From Dicyema japonicum (lineage: Eukaryota > Dicyemida > Rhombozoa > Dicyemidae), in assembly GCA_011109175.1 (NCBI GenBank), contig RDEW01000003.1, positions 2,253,991 through 2,317,990 on the forward strand: a DNA stretch of 64,000 bases, read 5' to 3'. Below the pieces are notes generated by a model. That model searched no databases. It worked only from the letters and a program-made list of their open reading frames with translations, and was not told the DNA's origin. Positions 22,440 to 34,478 of the stretch are shown one piece after another. Every line of letters starts with the position of its first letter. The stretch's first letter is position 1. The position numbers and the translations under genes were made by a program.

Positions 22440-23200
22440 GGGTATTGAGAGAATGCGTGACTCATCGCCTAAACTCCGACAAAGTCCGCGCGTCCGTTAT
22501 TCCTGGTGGACTAACAAGTGTTGTGAGCCACTTGATGTTTCTTTGAATAAGCCGTTCAAAGACAGATTGTAATGAAATTGGAGTAATTGGATGATAGAAG
22601 GCGAGAAGCAGTCTACTATAGGGGGAGCCATGAAAACACCCTCGTCAGAAATAATAAGTCGTGGGATGATGTGTCGCTGTCTACTGTGGAACGCTCCTTT
22701 AAGAAATGCTGCATTTCCAATGCTCTCGATGGGACAGAAGACGACCTTATCTGGGAAGAGGAGGTGGAAACTGAGGATAAAGAAGACCAAGAAAATGTCC
22801 TTTATGACGACAGACTAAACGAAAATAAATGGAACGAGCTTTTTGGAAATAGTGACGATAAATACGGATTTTGAACTCTATGTAAGCACTTTATAATTCT
22901 AATTTATTGTTTTTACTAAAAATAAATCACTTTCTAAGAGTGTTTCATTGTTGTTAGTCTCTCTCTGCGCGTAATATCACAGGGCTACAAAGTAAATAGT
23001 ATTCAAAATGGCGTATAGATCGCTCGCTACAAACTCGCGAATTTGAACACATTTCGTCAATAAATTTCGCATATTTCTGGTTGAATTTTAAAGTTTAAGA
23101 TGAATCAATTGAGCTCGACTTATACAAAGGATATATCATAAAATCGTAAATTTCCGTCGAATTTTAGGGGGTCGACTTATACACCGGCAAATACGGTAAA
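22440..23200 (+). mobile_element. pogo/Tigger-like DNA transposon relic
   Basis: Frames together read VIPGGLTSVV, LDVSLNKPFKDRL, then WDDVSLSTVERSFKKCCISNALDGTEDDL, which is the C-terminal end of a pogo-group (Tc1/mariner) DDE transposase, the same fold as CENP-B/Jerky-type genes. About 300 bp downstream is a terminus of the form CCGTATTTGCCGGTGTATAAG (reverse strand, 23170-23197) next to TA, the expected target dinucleotide. The 5' half, including the DNA-binding domain and first catalytic residues, is absent. Confidence 0.75.
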
Positions 23201-23278
23201 TAATCATTTTTGACATTTTCTAATCTGACTTGTGTCAATTATACACTATAATTCAGCCTGCGCATATTAATGACTAAT

Positions 23279-23800
23279 TTAAGAACTGACATATTGAAGA
23301 ATACAAAAGAGGCTAAAAACAAGTAACCCCAGCTTCCAATAGTCCACGGACTCTTCCTGCATTTTTGATTTAATAACACCTCCAACTGGAAACCCAGCAC
23401 AAGTGGAATATAACCAAAATGTAACCAAACCAATAAAACACTAGAGGATCTGCATTCATCAGTAAACATATGGGGAACCTACATTAACTGAAATATCCAA
23501 ATAATTCAACACATTTTACTAAACCAGGTAATTATGGACTGTGCCTATTCAATCCCACACTAGGAGGTTCATATAAAGTCCCCCAACTATCCATTCTACT
23601 GCACCAATGAAGTAGAATTATATAGTAGCCCCTCTTAAACGGTCTTTAAGGCTCCGTCCATGGTCCCCTTTCTACAATTAGTTATCATAACTGTTCTTCC
23701 TCTTAAAAAACATATGTCCTGCCTAAGTGGAGGTTTAATTAGTGTTAAAATGACTACTCCTCTAGGAAGGGATGTTAAAAAGAATCAGTAATATTAAGGA
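23279..23800 (-). CDS. Small membrane protein, partial gene model
   Basis: The 3' exons are well supported: a 23-bp GT-AG intron (23357-23379) joins SVLLVWLHFGYIPLVLGFQLE to EESVDYWKLGLLVFSLFCILQ, ending at a TAA at 23279. Two hydrophobic spans are predicted. Upstream exons toward the A/T island at 23815-23940 are unresolved; a frame MDSWGTLYEPPS may belong to them. Divergent from the exchanger gene, perhaps sharing its promoter. Family not recognised. Confidence 0.4.
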
Positions 23801-23814
23801 GACAGACCCACGTG

Positions 23815-23948
23815 AATTTGTTGTTAAAAATAAAAATAATATAAATTATGATATTACGGATTTTTAAATAATATTTATTAAATTTTAAAAGATTTTATAT
23901 TTAATCAACCCTCATGAAATAAACAATAATAATTGTGGAAAACAAATA
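23815..23948. promoter_or_regulatory. A/T island, probable bidirectional promoter
   Basis: About 130 bp of nearly pure A/T lie between the minus-strand membrane-protein gene and the exchanger ATG. A CACGTG E-box (about 23812) sits at its edge. Confidence 0.4.
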
Positions 23949-26034
23949 ATGGAGGAATCAGACTATGATGCCATTTTACTAATTATTTGCTGTGTTCTAA
24001 TGGTTTTTGTAATCCTTACTATGTGGGGATTAAAAAAGAATCGTTTCCGGTATTCCCACTATACAACCTTTGCAATAATATATGGTACTTTGAAAGAATA
24101 TTACCACTAAGGGATTATCATCTCCGCAATAATACACAAGTCATTCAAAGAGATTAATCCCAAAGTGGAGGGAACCAAAAATGTAACCGTGGATGTGGAT
24201 TTGACGAAAGACCAAGTGCTAAATGTCGTCTCTACCTATACCGATAGCACATATGTGTATGAGAAGCTCAAATCCCAGAGTATGGAAACATTGGTTTACT
24301 GTGAAATGTGACTTTTATAGGTTAGCTTTCAAAGTACAATTTTTTTCGACGCTTTGCTTCCCCCAATAATCTTCCATGCTGGGTACAACCTTAAGCTGGT
24401 AACCTATCGTTTTCATGATTAGCGTCATTTTACCCCATTTTTTGTGCCCATTCTATTATTCGCTTTTCTTGGGACTGTCATCTCTGCTTTCATTTTCAGG
24501 TCGCTGTTGTTTTGACTTTAAGTGGAGTGGTTTATGGTTTGGGCTTCTACGTCACCAATTACAGAATGCCCTATCAAGAAGCCCTATTCTTCGGATCCAT
24601 TATTGCTGCTACTGACCCTGGTGATTTACTTAATCATTCCCTAGTAACCGTCCTCGCCATATTCTCTGATTTGAAGGTAGATAGTGGCTTGTACGCCCTC
24701 ATTTTCGGAGAGAGTGTATTGAATGATGCCGTCTCAATTGTTCTCTCACGGTAAAATGTGTTCAGTGACTGAAACAGAGTCGTTCGGGAATTCGGGAGCA
24801 GTATGGAGAAGACTAAAACTTCAACTATTGGCGGAGAAGTATTTTTGTCGATTGGATTGTTTATCGGCGTTTTCTTTGGAGCTATCATAATTGGAGTCTT
24901 TGTTGGACTCGTGACAGCTCTGGTAACTTGTCATAACCAGTTCAGATTTTGAAAAAGACAAAAATAAAGGAATACTCAGAAATGGAGATTTCTATTTTCC
25001 TACTGCTTTCCTTGTTTTCGTATATGGTTTCACAGGCATTAGGAATGTCAGGTAATTAATTGCAATAAACCGCAGGGATTGTTACTGTATTATTTTGCGG
25101 TATAACCCAAGCCCATTATACACTCAACAATCTATCTCAAGAGGGTAGAAAACTAAGCAAACAGGTTTATCCCTGTATACACTCTAGTTCTTCTCACTCA
25201 TCAGCTTTCTCTTTGAAAACTTTATTTTCTTATACATTGGACTCACAGCTTTTTCTAAAATGGAATGGGACTTTTGGCTGATTACTGCAGCATTGGTTGT
25301 CTTGAAAATTATTTAGATTGGGATTATTGTCGGTCGAATCTTCAACATTTACCCACTCTCATTTGTGGCGAACCTCTGCCATGGTCATAATCGTGTTCCT
25401 AGGAAGTTTCAGCACTTTCTTTATCTCTCTGGTTTTGCCTAGGACTATATCGTTAGGCCTAAGGGGGGCTATTCCATTCGCTCTTGCCCTTCAGTACAGT
25501 GAACACAAGAATTCCCACATTTTGGTCTCCACCACGTTTGCCATCGTAGTCATCACTGTCGTCTTCTGTGGCATGACAATACTCCCAACCATTGATCTTC
25601 TGTCAATTAGGTATTTTTGGAATGATTATCGCAGAACAGGACAAGAGGACCTCCCCAGGCCACCCAGGGATATTCCAACGGAGGTTGAGTTTGGTTCATA
25701 ACTTTTAGGGGAAAGGGGATCTTCGTATGTTTTTCAAAATTGACTCTCAGTCTGAGAAATTGTGTGAATTGTAGATTATTATCCCCCATGTTCACTCACA
25801 AGTTACCGAATCCCCAACAATATATTCTCAGCGTTGCATGCCTGTTCTTCGTTTATTTTTGACACAAGAACAAATCAAGAATCAGCATGAGTTGGTTTGT
25901 GTGCATTAATCAAAAGTATTCTTCCATAGTTAGAGAAGACTAAAGTTGGGAGTGAAACAGATCAACTAAAGGAGCCAGAAATCTTAGAATTGGGCGGAAA
26001 TGAAGAAACTGACTTGATGGATTTGTCATCCTAA
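23949..26034 (+). CDS. Endosomal-type Na+/H+ exchanger (NHE6/7/9-like)
   Basis: Multi-span CPA1 antiporter that sets endosome or Golgi pH by exchanging luminal H+ for Na+ or K+. Starts [16 protein letters not shown]. Landmarks: [60 protein letters not shown] (cation-site Asn-Asp), [19 protein letters not shown]-like region, [23 protein letters not shown] and [12 protein letters not shown]. The ATDPVTVLAIF and [14 protein letters not shown] blocks favour the NHE6/7/9 subgroup over NHE8 or plasma-membrane types. At least thirteen introns of 21-27 bp are placed by homology, for example 24085-24111, 24294-24320, 24621-24644, 25296-25316 and 25750-25774. The cytosolic tail is short, acidic at its end (ETDLMDLSS), and its last introns are not fully resolved. 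Confidence 0.87.
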
Positions 26035-26400
26035 TTGTTTCTAATACTTTCATTTCAAATAATTGGCGCTACTCATTTCAAACTCCACTATTCTAGACTT
26101 TCAAGGCTTCAAAGCGCCCTCATCTGCCACGTGGGTTATTTGATCTATGAGACTTGCAGATGGTTTAATAGAACAACGGAAAGTAGTCGATTAATCAGTA
26201 TTTTTCTCTGCGTAGATTTTAAGAAATCCCGGAATGATCCCGGCTTCTAGTGGTCCCCAACGATTTCACCTCTTCTGGAAATGTCTTGAGGGAACTCATC
26301 TTCAAAATGATCAATATTTCTGAAATGAGAAAGGAATTAGTTAATTATAACCGTCATATTTGCGGTCTAATTTTTTGGCTAAATTAATCATCAAAAATTC
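26035..26400. other. Intergenic, no gene recognised
   Basis: Between the exchanger and LINE debris. Only short frames on both strands. Confidence 0.3.
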
Positions 26401-26725
26401 TTGCGACTACAGAAGCTAAGCCTCTGTTGAGTCCTACGAATCGATCCTCTACTCATATAAGCTATGACCCGTAGAAGTGGAGGTGGTTTTCATTGTGTTT
26501 GTGAAGAAGGCAGAAACTTACTTCTGCTATATTGTCCGAGCAAATAAAGGTCGGTCGGAACAATCGCTTTCCATGCAAGCAAGAGATGAGGCGCTTCTGG
26601 GCGGCGATGGGTAAAATGGAGGACCACAGGCATAGGCTAATTAGTGCAACTGGGATCACCTAACGGTTTGACTAAACTCTGTCTTTCGTCGCGATGCCCC
26701 TGGGGTACTAAATAAATATTGATTT
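26400..26725 (+). repeat. EN-LINE 3' UTR-like fragment
   Basis: Ends with GGGATCACCTAACGG, a pyrimidine-rich stretch and GGGGTACTAAATAAATA, matching the 3' UTR layout of the LINE at 56518-59540 (GGGATCACCTAACTG ... GGGTTATTAAAATAAA). Preceding bases are too decayed to read securely. Confidence 0.5.
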
Positions 26726-26899
26726 TTTTCGGTTGTTTGATTAAGAATAAAGCACACTTAAAGTACAATTCAGCTACAAAAAGTCAAAAAAATGATAAAA
26801 GCCATATTTATGCTTTGGTATTAATCAGTGGTGTTGTGGTGTATTAGCCGTTCTACTTTTTGGATTGAACATGACAATGGAAAAGGATCCGAAAACCCA

Positions 26900-29823
26900 A
26901 AGAGCATATTTCTCGCACGTCTATCCCCTGCATTATCTGTGGAGAGGCAAACAAGAGGAAATATAGTATCCAATGTTCCCGTTGCCCAAATTTTGGACAC
27001 CTTGGGTGCAACAAGCTGACAAGACGACTGCTCAGTGTCTCCCAAGTTGGTCATGCCCCACATGCCTTGGGAACCCCACAAGGCAAAAGGAACCGCTCTC
27101 TGGTTCAGTCCTGGACCTATCTAACACGGACGAATGTCTACGCCGCCTGAACCGGCTTGTATCAGAGAGGGTTATCCCACTCAGAATCCCAAAGTCGGTG
27201 CGCCTTGCAGCTGCCACGTGTCTCTCAAAACTAATCACTAAAGCAGTCAGTGACAACACCCAAGAAGCTTGGATGCGCCTTCTCTGCTTTGCACCTCTAG
27301 TCCTCGGATCACATCCGACCGAACTGAAGGAACGGAATGTCAAGTCAATCATCAAAAGGAACGTTTCTAAATACGAAAGTATCAACCTGGCGGATACACT
27401 GGAAAGCATTTCGACTGCTGTTGACTCACCCTTTTCATCCAGAACCAAGAAAAGGGATCTTCGCAGAGAAATAAACAAGAAGATCATGGTCGGGGACATT
27501 CGGGAGCCCTACATACACTCTCCAGCAGCGACAAGGTTCTTTCACCGAGCAAAGAAACCTTAGACCAGTTAGTCCAGAAACATCCGCCCGCACCAGCTGA
27601 TCTACGTGACACGAAAATTCAAAAGGATGTCCCACAACTAAATGCCACCCCTGATGATATTAAATGGGCTATTCGTGCATTCCCTGGAAGCAGCGGCGCC
27701 GGTCTGGACGGCCTACGCCCAAGCCACATAAAAGACCTCACCTCTGTAAAAACCGTCGAACACAGGGGACTCCCTCATCGTCTCATTGAATGCTCTTACG
27801 AACCACGTTCTTCGGGCAGATATCTCGGAGTATGCTCGAGAACTCCTCTTCGCTTCGAGGTTGGTAGCCTTCAAGAAGCCTTGCGGCGGGATAAGACCCA
27901 TCGCCATTGGTAACGTCCTTAGGCGCCTATCGTCGAAGATCGCTGCCAGAGCAGCCAGCAAGACTTTGAGTGCCGAACTTAGTCCTGTCCAACTCGGAGT
28001 TGGAGTACCTAATGGATGTGAAGCAGTAATACATTCAATCCGGAATTTTGTTGCCAGCCCTCCTGACGCGCAGGATTCAATTATAGTCAAACTGGACATA
28101 CGTAATGCATTCAATAGCATCCGAAGGGATAGAATCATAGAAGATAGTGTCTCTAGGATTCCTGAGATCAGCAGGATGGTCAGACTCTCATATGGTTCCC
28201 CGTGTACGCTGATCTTCGGACAACACGCCATCAAGTCCAAGACTGGAGTCCAACAAGGAGACCCACTTGGCCCTCTACTCTTTGCTTTGGGAATCGACTG
28301 TGTATCATCTGCGATCAAAACTCCCTTGAACTTATGGTACCTTGATGACGCGACCATTGGGGGAGTTGGGAAATTGTTGTGGAAGAGGTTAAACGCGTCA
28401 TCCCTGCCCTCGCGGCACTCGGACTGGAGCCGAATCCATCGAAGTGCGAAGTTATTAACGTGACCTGTGGAGAGGACACCTTTGAACGCGCAATAACGAC
28501 CATTTCTACTTGCCTCCAGGACATCAAAGTCACCCGACTAGAAAAGGCGATTTTCCTCGGATCTCCTCTGTATGACATGTCAACTGTCCTGGAGGAGAAG
28601 AGTGAATCCGTACAGCTGCTCACGCACAATCTAAAGGCTTTGGACTCCCACATTTCTCTCTTCATCCTCAAGAATTTTCACCTTACACCACTCCTTTTTT
28701 TTCTACGGACATCCCCATGTTTCACAGACATGGATTTCTTGAGAGTTATCGATGAGAAGCTGAGGACCTCTGTTGAAGAAACACTTAACATCTCTCTGGA
28801 TAAAGCAGGGTGGACCCAATGCAAGTTACCACTTCGTTATGGAGGAATTGGGATACGCTCGCCACTTGAACTCGCCCTCCCAGCCTTTCTGTCTTCGACA
28901 TATGCTTCCCGTGGTCTAGTTCACCAGATCCTACGCTACATTAACGGATCGGACACTGAACCAATGGCATGCATGGCTCACGATGTTTGGATTGGACTTC
29001 CGAAGAACTTCAACTTCAACAAACAACGAGACTGGAACGAACTTGTATGTTCGAGGACCATCGATGAGCTAAAACCACAACTCGTCTGGCTTGTCAGGCT
29101 ACCGCATCAACAAACGTAAGTGGTGCATGGCTCAAAGCATTCCCGTGCATTTCACTCGGAACTTTTCTGGACGATGACTCCACGAGGATTGGGGTTTGCG
29201 TCCGCCTCGGAATCGATGTTTGCGCAATCCATCGCTGTAGATGTGGAGGAATAGTCGACGCGAAAGGACTCCACGCACTTTCCTGCCGAAGGAGCGCTGG
29301 AAGGAGCCTGAGACATAGTGCAATCAACAAGGTTATTGCGTGGGGACTAGAAGCTGCCGGATTCCCTGTCCAGATGGAGCCCCTAGGACTTGCCCACGGC
29401 AAACAGAAGGCCGGCTCAAAGCATTCCAGTGCATTTCACTCGGAACTTTTCTGGACGATGACTCCACGACTCGACTCTGGAGCGACTCTGTTCCCGTGGG
29501 ATGCTGGGAAGTACCTGGCCTGGGATGCCATCTGCGTAGATAGCTTCTCCCCTTCCAATATTACAATGAGTGCGACAAATCCAGACTCAGCTGCAGAGAA
29601 AGCAGAAATACTTAAAGCAAAGAAGTACACATTTGAACCAGTCGCAGTCGAAACTTCGGGAGTCATAGGAAGCAGGTCGTTAGCCCTGCTCAACAAAATT
29701 AGATCGTTAGTCGCTGAAAGGAGGAGGGATGTCAGAGAGAAGGGCTGGCTCATTGAGCGCATCTCCTTACAGATCGTAAGGGGAAATGCGCTCTCAATCC
29801 TGAGAGCAGCCAGTAGCCTTTAA
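26900..29823 (+). mobile_element. RLE-type LINE, longest copy D, with PHD finger
   Basis: Nearly complete but frameshifted copy. N-terminal PHD finger at 26929-27065: C-x2-C-x11-C-x2-C-x4-H-x2-C then W-x-C-x2-C, crossing one frame shift. Then a basic linker (KSVRLAAATCLSKLITKAV), RKKRDLRREINK, and GSSGAGLDGLRPSHIKDL before the RT. RT motifs GGIRPIAIGN, FNSIRRDR, TGVQQGDPLGPLLFAL, WYLDDATIGG; then knuckle CRCGGIVDAKGLHALSC and a nuclease remnant with WDAICVD. A 57-bp internal duplication (29129-29185 copied at 29413-29469) interrupts the nuclease and the RPDG motif is not readable. At least four frame changes, so inactive. Gives the full domain order of the family. Confidence 0.87.
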
Positions 29824-29929
29824 CTATTTGGTTTTATTCTTCAATAAATTGTTATTGATTACTTAAATTGATTTTGAGCGCTTATAAATAAGTTTCCAAA
29901 TTATCTGATAAAGTTGTTGCTCCTTTCTT

Positions 29930-30005
29930 TTTTGCTTGTATGTGGGTCACTGAGACAATCCGGTTCTCCAGAGATGAATCGCTGACGATGGCGTAATTAT
30001 CGTAG
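29930..30005 (-). repeat. SINE core fragment
   Basis: Shares GTGGGTC, AGACAATCCGGTT and CTGACGATGGCGTA-like blocks with SINE copies near 51500-51585 and 63700-63895. No tRNA-like head here. Confidence 0.45.
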
Positions 30006-30178
30006 AATGGACAGCAGCGAGATTCTTCCTCAGAATTCTTGGCGCACATTACACTACGCCATTCTGTTAAGCGTTCTTAAAAATTATTTATTATTGAACG
30101 AAATCAAATTATTGATATTTTTTATTTTTAAATTTCATTCTTTTGCGAGAACTTTGGATTTTTTTATTTATTTAAATA

Positions 30179-30960
30179 ACCCCGGGAACACCGAAAAAGA
30201 AAGACAAAAGAATCATACAGTTAGGTGATCCCAGTCCTCGCAATCAATTGTGCCATTCGACGTCTGTGATCTTCCATCGTCCCCACTACTTTCTGGAAGA
30301 GTTTTCTCTCGGTCTTGCAGAGGAATCCGATCGGGGTGGGAATTTCTTATCCAATCGGTTTTCTCTTGCCATGGAAAGGATCAGGCGAAGCGGATTTCCT
30401 TCTTCCTCACAGACGCGAAGAAATCCGGAGCCACGACTACGGATCTTAGCTTCCATTAGTAGTGGGTCTACTGTTGATCCATTACGTGGGCAAAGCATAC
30501 TGATTGTTTTCTGGTGAATCGAGTTGACTCTTTGGACCATAGACTCCGATAGCGCGAATCTCCATGCAACGGAGGTATACTCAACGGCAGGCGCGATTGT
30601 TTGTTGGTAGAGGGTAGAAACGGAAAAATCCATGTTCCTCGTGGTCTTCCGGACAAGGGCGCGTAAAACGTTAATTTTCTGGAGGCCCCTGGTAATCTGG
30701 TCTTTTGCGTGAGAGTTGAAATTGAGTAGACTGTCGTACTTGACTCCAAGGACACTGGGGGACCTTGTCACTGGAATCCGAGTGGGACCAATAAAGATAC
30801 TCGGTTCATCCTTAGAACGACGGTCCGAAGTGAAAGTGGAACAGATGGACTTGGTTGCAGAAATCGTAAATCGATTGCCAACAATCCAATCATGGAGAGT
30901 GTTCAATTTTGCCTGAGTTTTAAAGGATGCGACTTGCGTCGAGCGGTTCGGGAACTTTGG
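30179..30960 (-). mobile_element. EN-type LINE, 5'-truncated copy E
   Basis: Minus-strand RT C-terminus (NTLHDWIVGNRFTISATKS..., FSVSTLYQQTIAPAVEY, GSTVDPLLMEAKIRSRGSGF) nearly identical to the copy at 56518-59540. It ends in the same 3' UTR and a TTTA/TAAA repeat tail at about 30150-30180. Close identity implies recent transposition. Starts in the RT thumb; no endonuclease or catalytic box. Confidence 0.85.
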
Positions 30961-31870
30961 ATATTAATAGGCCGTTCAATCGAGGCAGTACAACTTCGAA
31001 AAATCAACTTAGATCGACTTCCGATGGTGAAAGACTTTTATTTGAAATTTTAGTATTTTCAAAATCCAAATCATTTGAATTTTTATGAAATATATTCATT
31101 CACTTTAAAAGTTCCTTGAAGCGAATCTTTTCCATGTCTAAATGCTCCCCCATGGAATAATCTCGTTTTATAATTATGTCAGTCCCAAATATTTAGCTGG
31201 AATAGTGGTCAAACGTTCAAACAGTGTCAAACGTAGTGAAGATTCCTTCATCTACAATAAATCCTTACTTTGTTCACAAGAGCACCACCCCCGCTAAATT
31301 CAGATACACTCTGAACTATTTTAGGAAGATTTGAAGAGTATTTTGCTCCACTCAGCCTGTTAATCGTCACTTACGTTTTAATGGGCCTACCCCAAATTGT
31401 CACGTTCTTGGGGAATTTTAGATTTTTTTAAAGTATTTTTTAACGCATAGTCGCTTGATGATTCGTCACTGATTTCCGATTCATCGCTTTAATCTTCAAA
31501 GTCTAATTCACTTGAACGACATATGTCGGTTAACGAGATCGTTTAGCATCACTGGATCAAGACGTGTAGATTGCCACAGGGGGAGTACAACATCACCTGA
31601 AACGCTTACTTGTTGGTTAAAACTGACAATTATCCCTGAGAAAATTCGTTGCATCATTATTACTTAGCCTACAATTAGCCTGAGGGTTCATGTAGTATCT
31701 CAGCCGATTACAAAAAACTGTTTAGAAATTGTAAATTTATACATCACTGCTGTATTTGCCTGTTTGTTCGTCCGCAATCGATTTTTAAGGCATAAGGAAA
31801 TTTCTGTTGGTAGACCTAAATGAGGTAAAAGTGAGATCCTCGTGATATCAAGCCAAGGTTTAGGACCTAC
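30961..31870. other. Intergenic, no gene recognised
   Basis: About 0.9 kb without a recognisable product. Plus-strand frame STINPYFVHKSTTPAKFRYTLNYFRK near 31240-31330 is open but unidentified. Confidence 0.3.
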
Positions 31871-32335
31871 AGCAGTGGTTCTCAACCTTTTTTCCCGCCG
31901 CCCATCCAAAAATTTCCACCACCCATTAGTAAATTTAACCTTTTTGCTTTTCTGTATTTAGCTAGTTAACGAATAGTTATTGAAAAATGCAATAATTATT
32001 AATGTGATCCTTGAAACTAATGACTTTTAGCCGACATTTCAATATCAGGCTTGATTCGACAAATAAAATCGAACTTGATATCACAAACTTTCAATTTATT
32101 TCGCTCAATTCACAACAAGACGAGCTGCTGTCGTATTTCTTATCTTTAAATTTTCGAATCCTCGTGCGGTCATCCATCAACGAACATTGATTTATTATTG
32201 ACAATGGACGATAAAGTTTTGAAACTCCCGCTTTAGGGGACATCAAGAAAGAAGGTAATATAACCGACCAATCTCGGTGGAGACGACTTTCACAGAAATA
32301 TTAAACCAAATATTAAAATAAGTAATTAATTCAAA
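31871..32335. mobile_element. hAT-like terminus and decayed sequence
   Basis: CAGTGGTTCTCAACCTTTTTTCCCG at 31874 is a classic hAT inverted-repeat end. No matching right end was found before the CLPB stop codon at 32348, and the intervening frames are broken. A related end, CAGTGGTTCCCAACCGGGGG on the reverse strand, lies alone near 53251-53270. Confidence 0.5.
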
Positions 32336-32347
32336 TTAACAAAAATA

Positions 32348-34359
32348 TCAATTCAATAATTTTTTGCAATAATCCTTAACATTTGATAGGACAGATGAAT
32401 TATCCCCATTCTTAAACTCCAGTTTGATTTTCCCATTAGTCTCTTTATCCCCTTCAGTGTTTTCCACAGTCACAACAATGGTTGATCCTTCCTTAATCAA
32501 CTGCTGTTCATGGGCAGCAGCGATTTGATTGATGATCCTCCTCTCAACCTACACTCACAAAACCCCCAACCTCGTGCTTTATCGACCTCGCACCATAGTG
32601 CACATCATAGCCATCAATCAACAACTCCACAACGTAGCTGTCCCACTGAATAGACATTTTGTTCAACTCCATTGCCTCGAGTAGTTAAAGAATTCAACCT
32701 TGTCCGCCCAAAATTGGAGTTCTTTGATTATCAATTTCCTCAACTCATATTTAGAGAATGGGAGAAAGTATACAAACTCATTAATCCTTCCTAAAAACTC
32801 ATCCCTTTTGAAATGTCTCTGCGAAGTATATCGACCGAAACTACTTTAAGGATCGGTCGAATTCTCCTGTCTTTGAACTCCCTTGAAATGGTTACAAGTT
32901 CGCGGACTTCTACGAGATAACCACAAGATCTACCATTTTCATCAATTCCTCTGGACTTCCTCATCTCCTCGGCTTCTTCTCTCAGCTGAACTCCGTAATC
33001 TGCAATCTCCTCGCTGGCTAGGTTGGAGGTCATCACAAAGATAGCATCCTTGCAGTTTATGGTCTCTCCCTTTCCGTCAGTTAGCCGTCCCTACAGTCCA
33101 GAAGCAAGCAAATAAACCTCATCAAATAACTGAAGCATTATAGTGAGGACGTCTGGGTGGGCCTTCTCGATCTCATCAAAGAGGACCACCGCATTCGGAC
33201 ACTCCCTAAGAAGATTGGTAAGTTGTCCCCCCTGTTCATGCCCCACATAGCCTGGAGGAGACCCAATGAACTTAGCAACCTTGAATACGTCATACTTGAT
33301 CAAACTTCGTGTTTTTGCTGAAATTCTGACATGTCCAGTCGAATAAATGCCTTTTTGTTGTCAGCGTGGATGTACTTTGCCAGTTGTTTGGCCAGTTCTG
33401 TTTTACCAATCCCCGAGGAACCAAGAAAGAGGAAGACAAGGCAATGTTCGTTATCAATCCATCCATTCTGTTTTCTTCTCACAGCTAAATGTGAATACAA
33501 CCATAAACTGGAGGAAACAGTCATTATGGCATTCTCTTGTCCCACAATGGACTCCCTCAACATCTGCTCAATTGGATATTTTCTTCTCTCTTCAATCGAT
33601 TTAGCATTTTTAGACTCCAGTGACTACAGTTGTATTTCCAAGTTACCTTCTGGCTGTGTTTTTCCAGTAAGTCCTTAACTTGTCGACTTCTTGCGTAATC
33701 TACAGGTTTCAGACACTGATCATTCTCAATCAATGGGTCAGCACCTTAAAATGAAAAAGTTATAATACCGGCTTCCAGAAGAGCAACGATGGAAGAGACA
33801 TTATTAGCAGCTACTGCGTAGTGGAGCGCAGTGCATCCCTTAAAGTTGCCGTATGGGGAGACTTGTCCACTAAAGAAGTCGTCTCTGTCCATTTGAACTT
33901 GAATTGAGTAAAAGAAAGTACTGTGGATTGAGATGACACCGTGATGACTGGCAGACTCAAATATGCTAGTGAACTCGTCCTTCAGATTGGGGTCAGCACC
34001 GGCAGCAAGCAATAGTTTAATGCTCCTATAGGTCAATAAATCAGGGACTCTGTCTGTCCATTAACGGCAGCAGTCATCAAAGGAGTCCACCCCAAAGAGT
34101 GCCTTTTGTTGGGATCAACCTGAGAATCCAACAGTTTCTTGAGTTCACCAGTTCTTCCATAGCGAATCAGATGGAAAATATAATCATCGTCTGACATAGT
34201 ACTGAATCCTCCGATAGCAGTGAACAGACTGGTAGAAACAGTCCCAACAGTAGCTGTTGGAATGAATCTGCGGGAGAAGAACCGAAAAGAAGGGAGGGAC
34301 ATTCTGGACAGAAACAGCAAGCGAATATTCGGGTAAATAAATCGAAAGTAACTTCTCAT
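32348..34359 (-). CDS. CLPB: Mitochondrial disaggregase CLPB (SKD3), ankyrin plus AAA+
   Basis: AAA+ unfoldase of the mitochondrial intermembrane space that resolubilises aggregates. Eleven exons with ten introns of 22-27 bp join to 589 codons (human 707). Basic N-terminal presequence ([11 protein letters not shown]), then two or three ankyrin repeats ([39 protein letters not shown]), then AAA+: Walker [11 protein letters not shown], pore loop GYVGHEQGG, Walker [15 protein letters not shown], sensor-1 region [13 protein letters not shown], and a C-terminal subdomain with [19 protein letters not shown]. Fusion of ankyrin repeats to one AAA+ ring is the animal CLPB architecture. Divergent from haspin across a 119-bp spacer. 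Confidence 0.93.
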
Positions 34360-34478
34360 CAGTAATACAAGAAAGCAAGATTAAATTAAATTTATTAAAT
34401 AATAAATAATTAAGTAATAATAGCGCGCGAATCCTTTAAATTATTATTTTTATTTTTTATGTGGTTCTCCTTACTGTA
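34360..34478. promoter_or_regulatory. Bidirectional promoter between CLPB and haspin
   Basis: Only 119 bp separate the two start codons. It is nearly pure A/T except for GCGCGCGAA at 34423-34432, which resembles an E2F site (TTTSGCGC family). A cell-cycle site would suit haspin, a mitotic kinase; its use is inference. Confidence 0.55.

Noticed and set aside
24294-24320. An 18-bp intron in the exchanger
   Set aside because: A 27-bp alternative in phase 0 gives an equally good protein and normal size.
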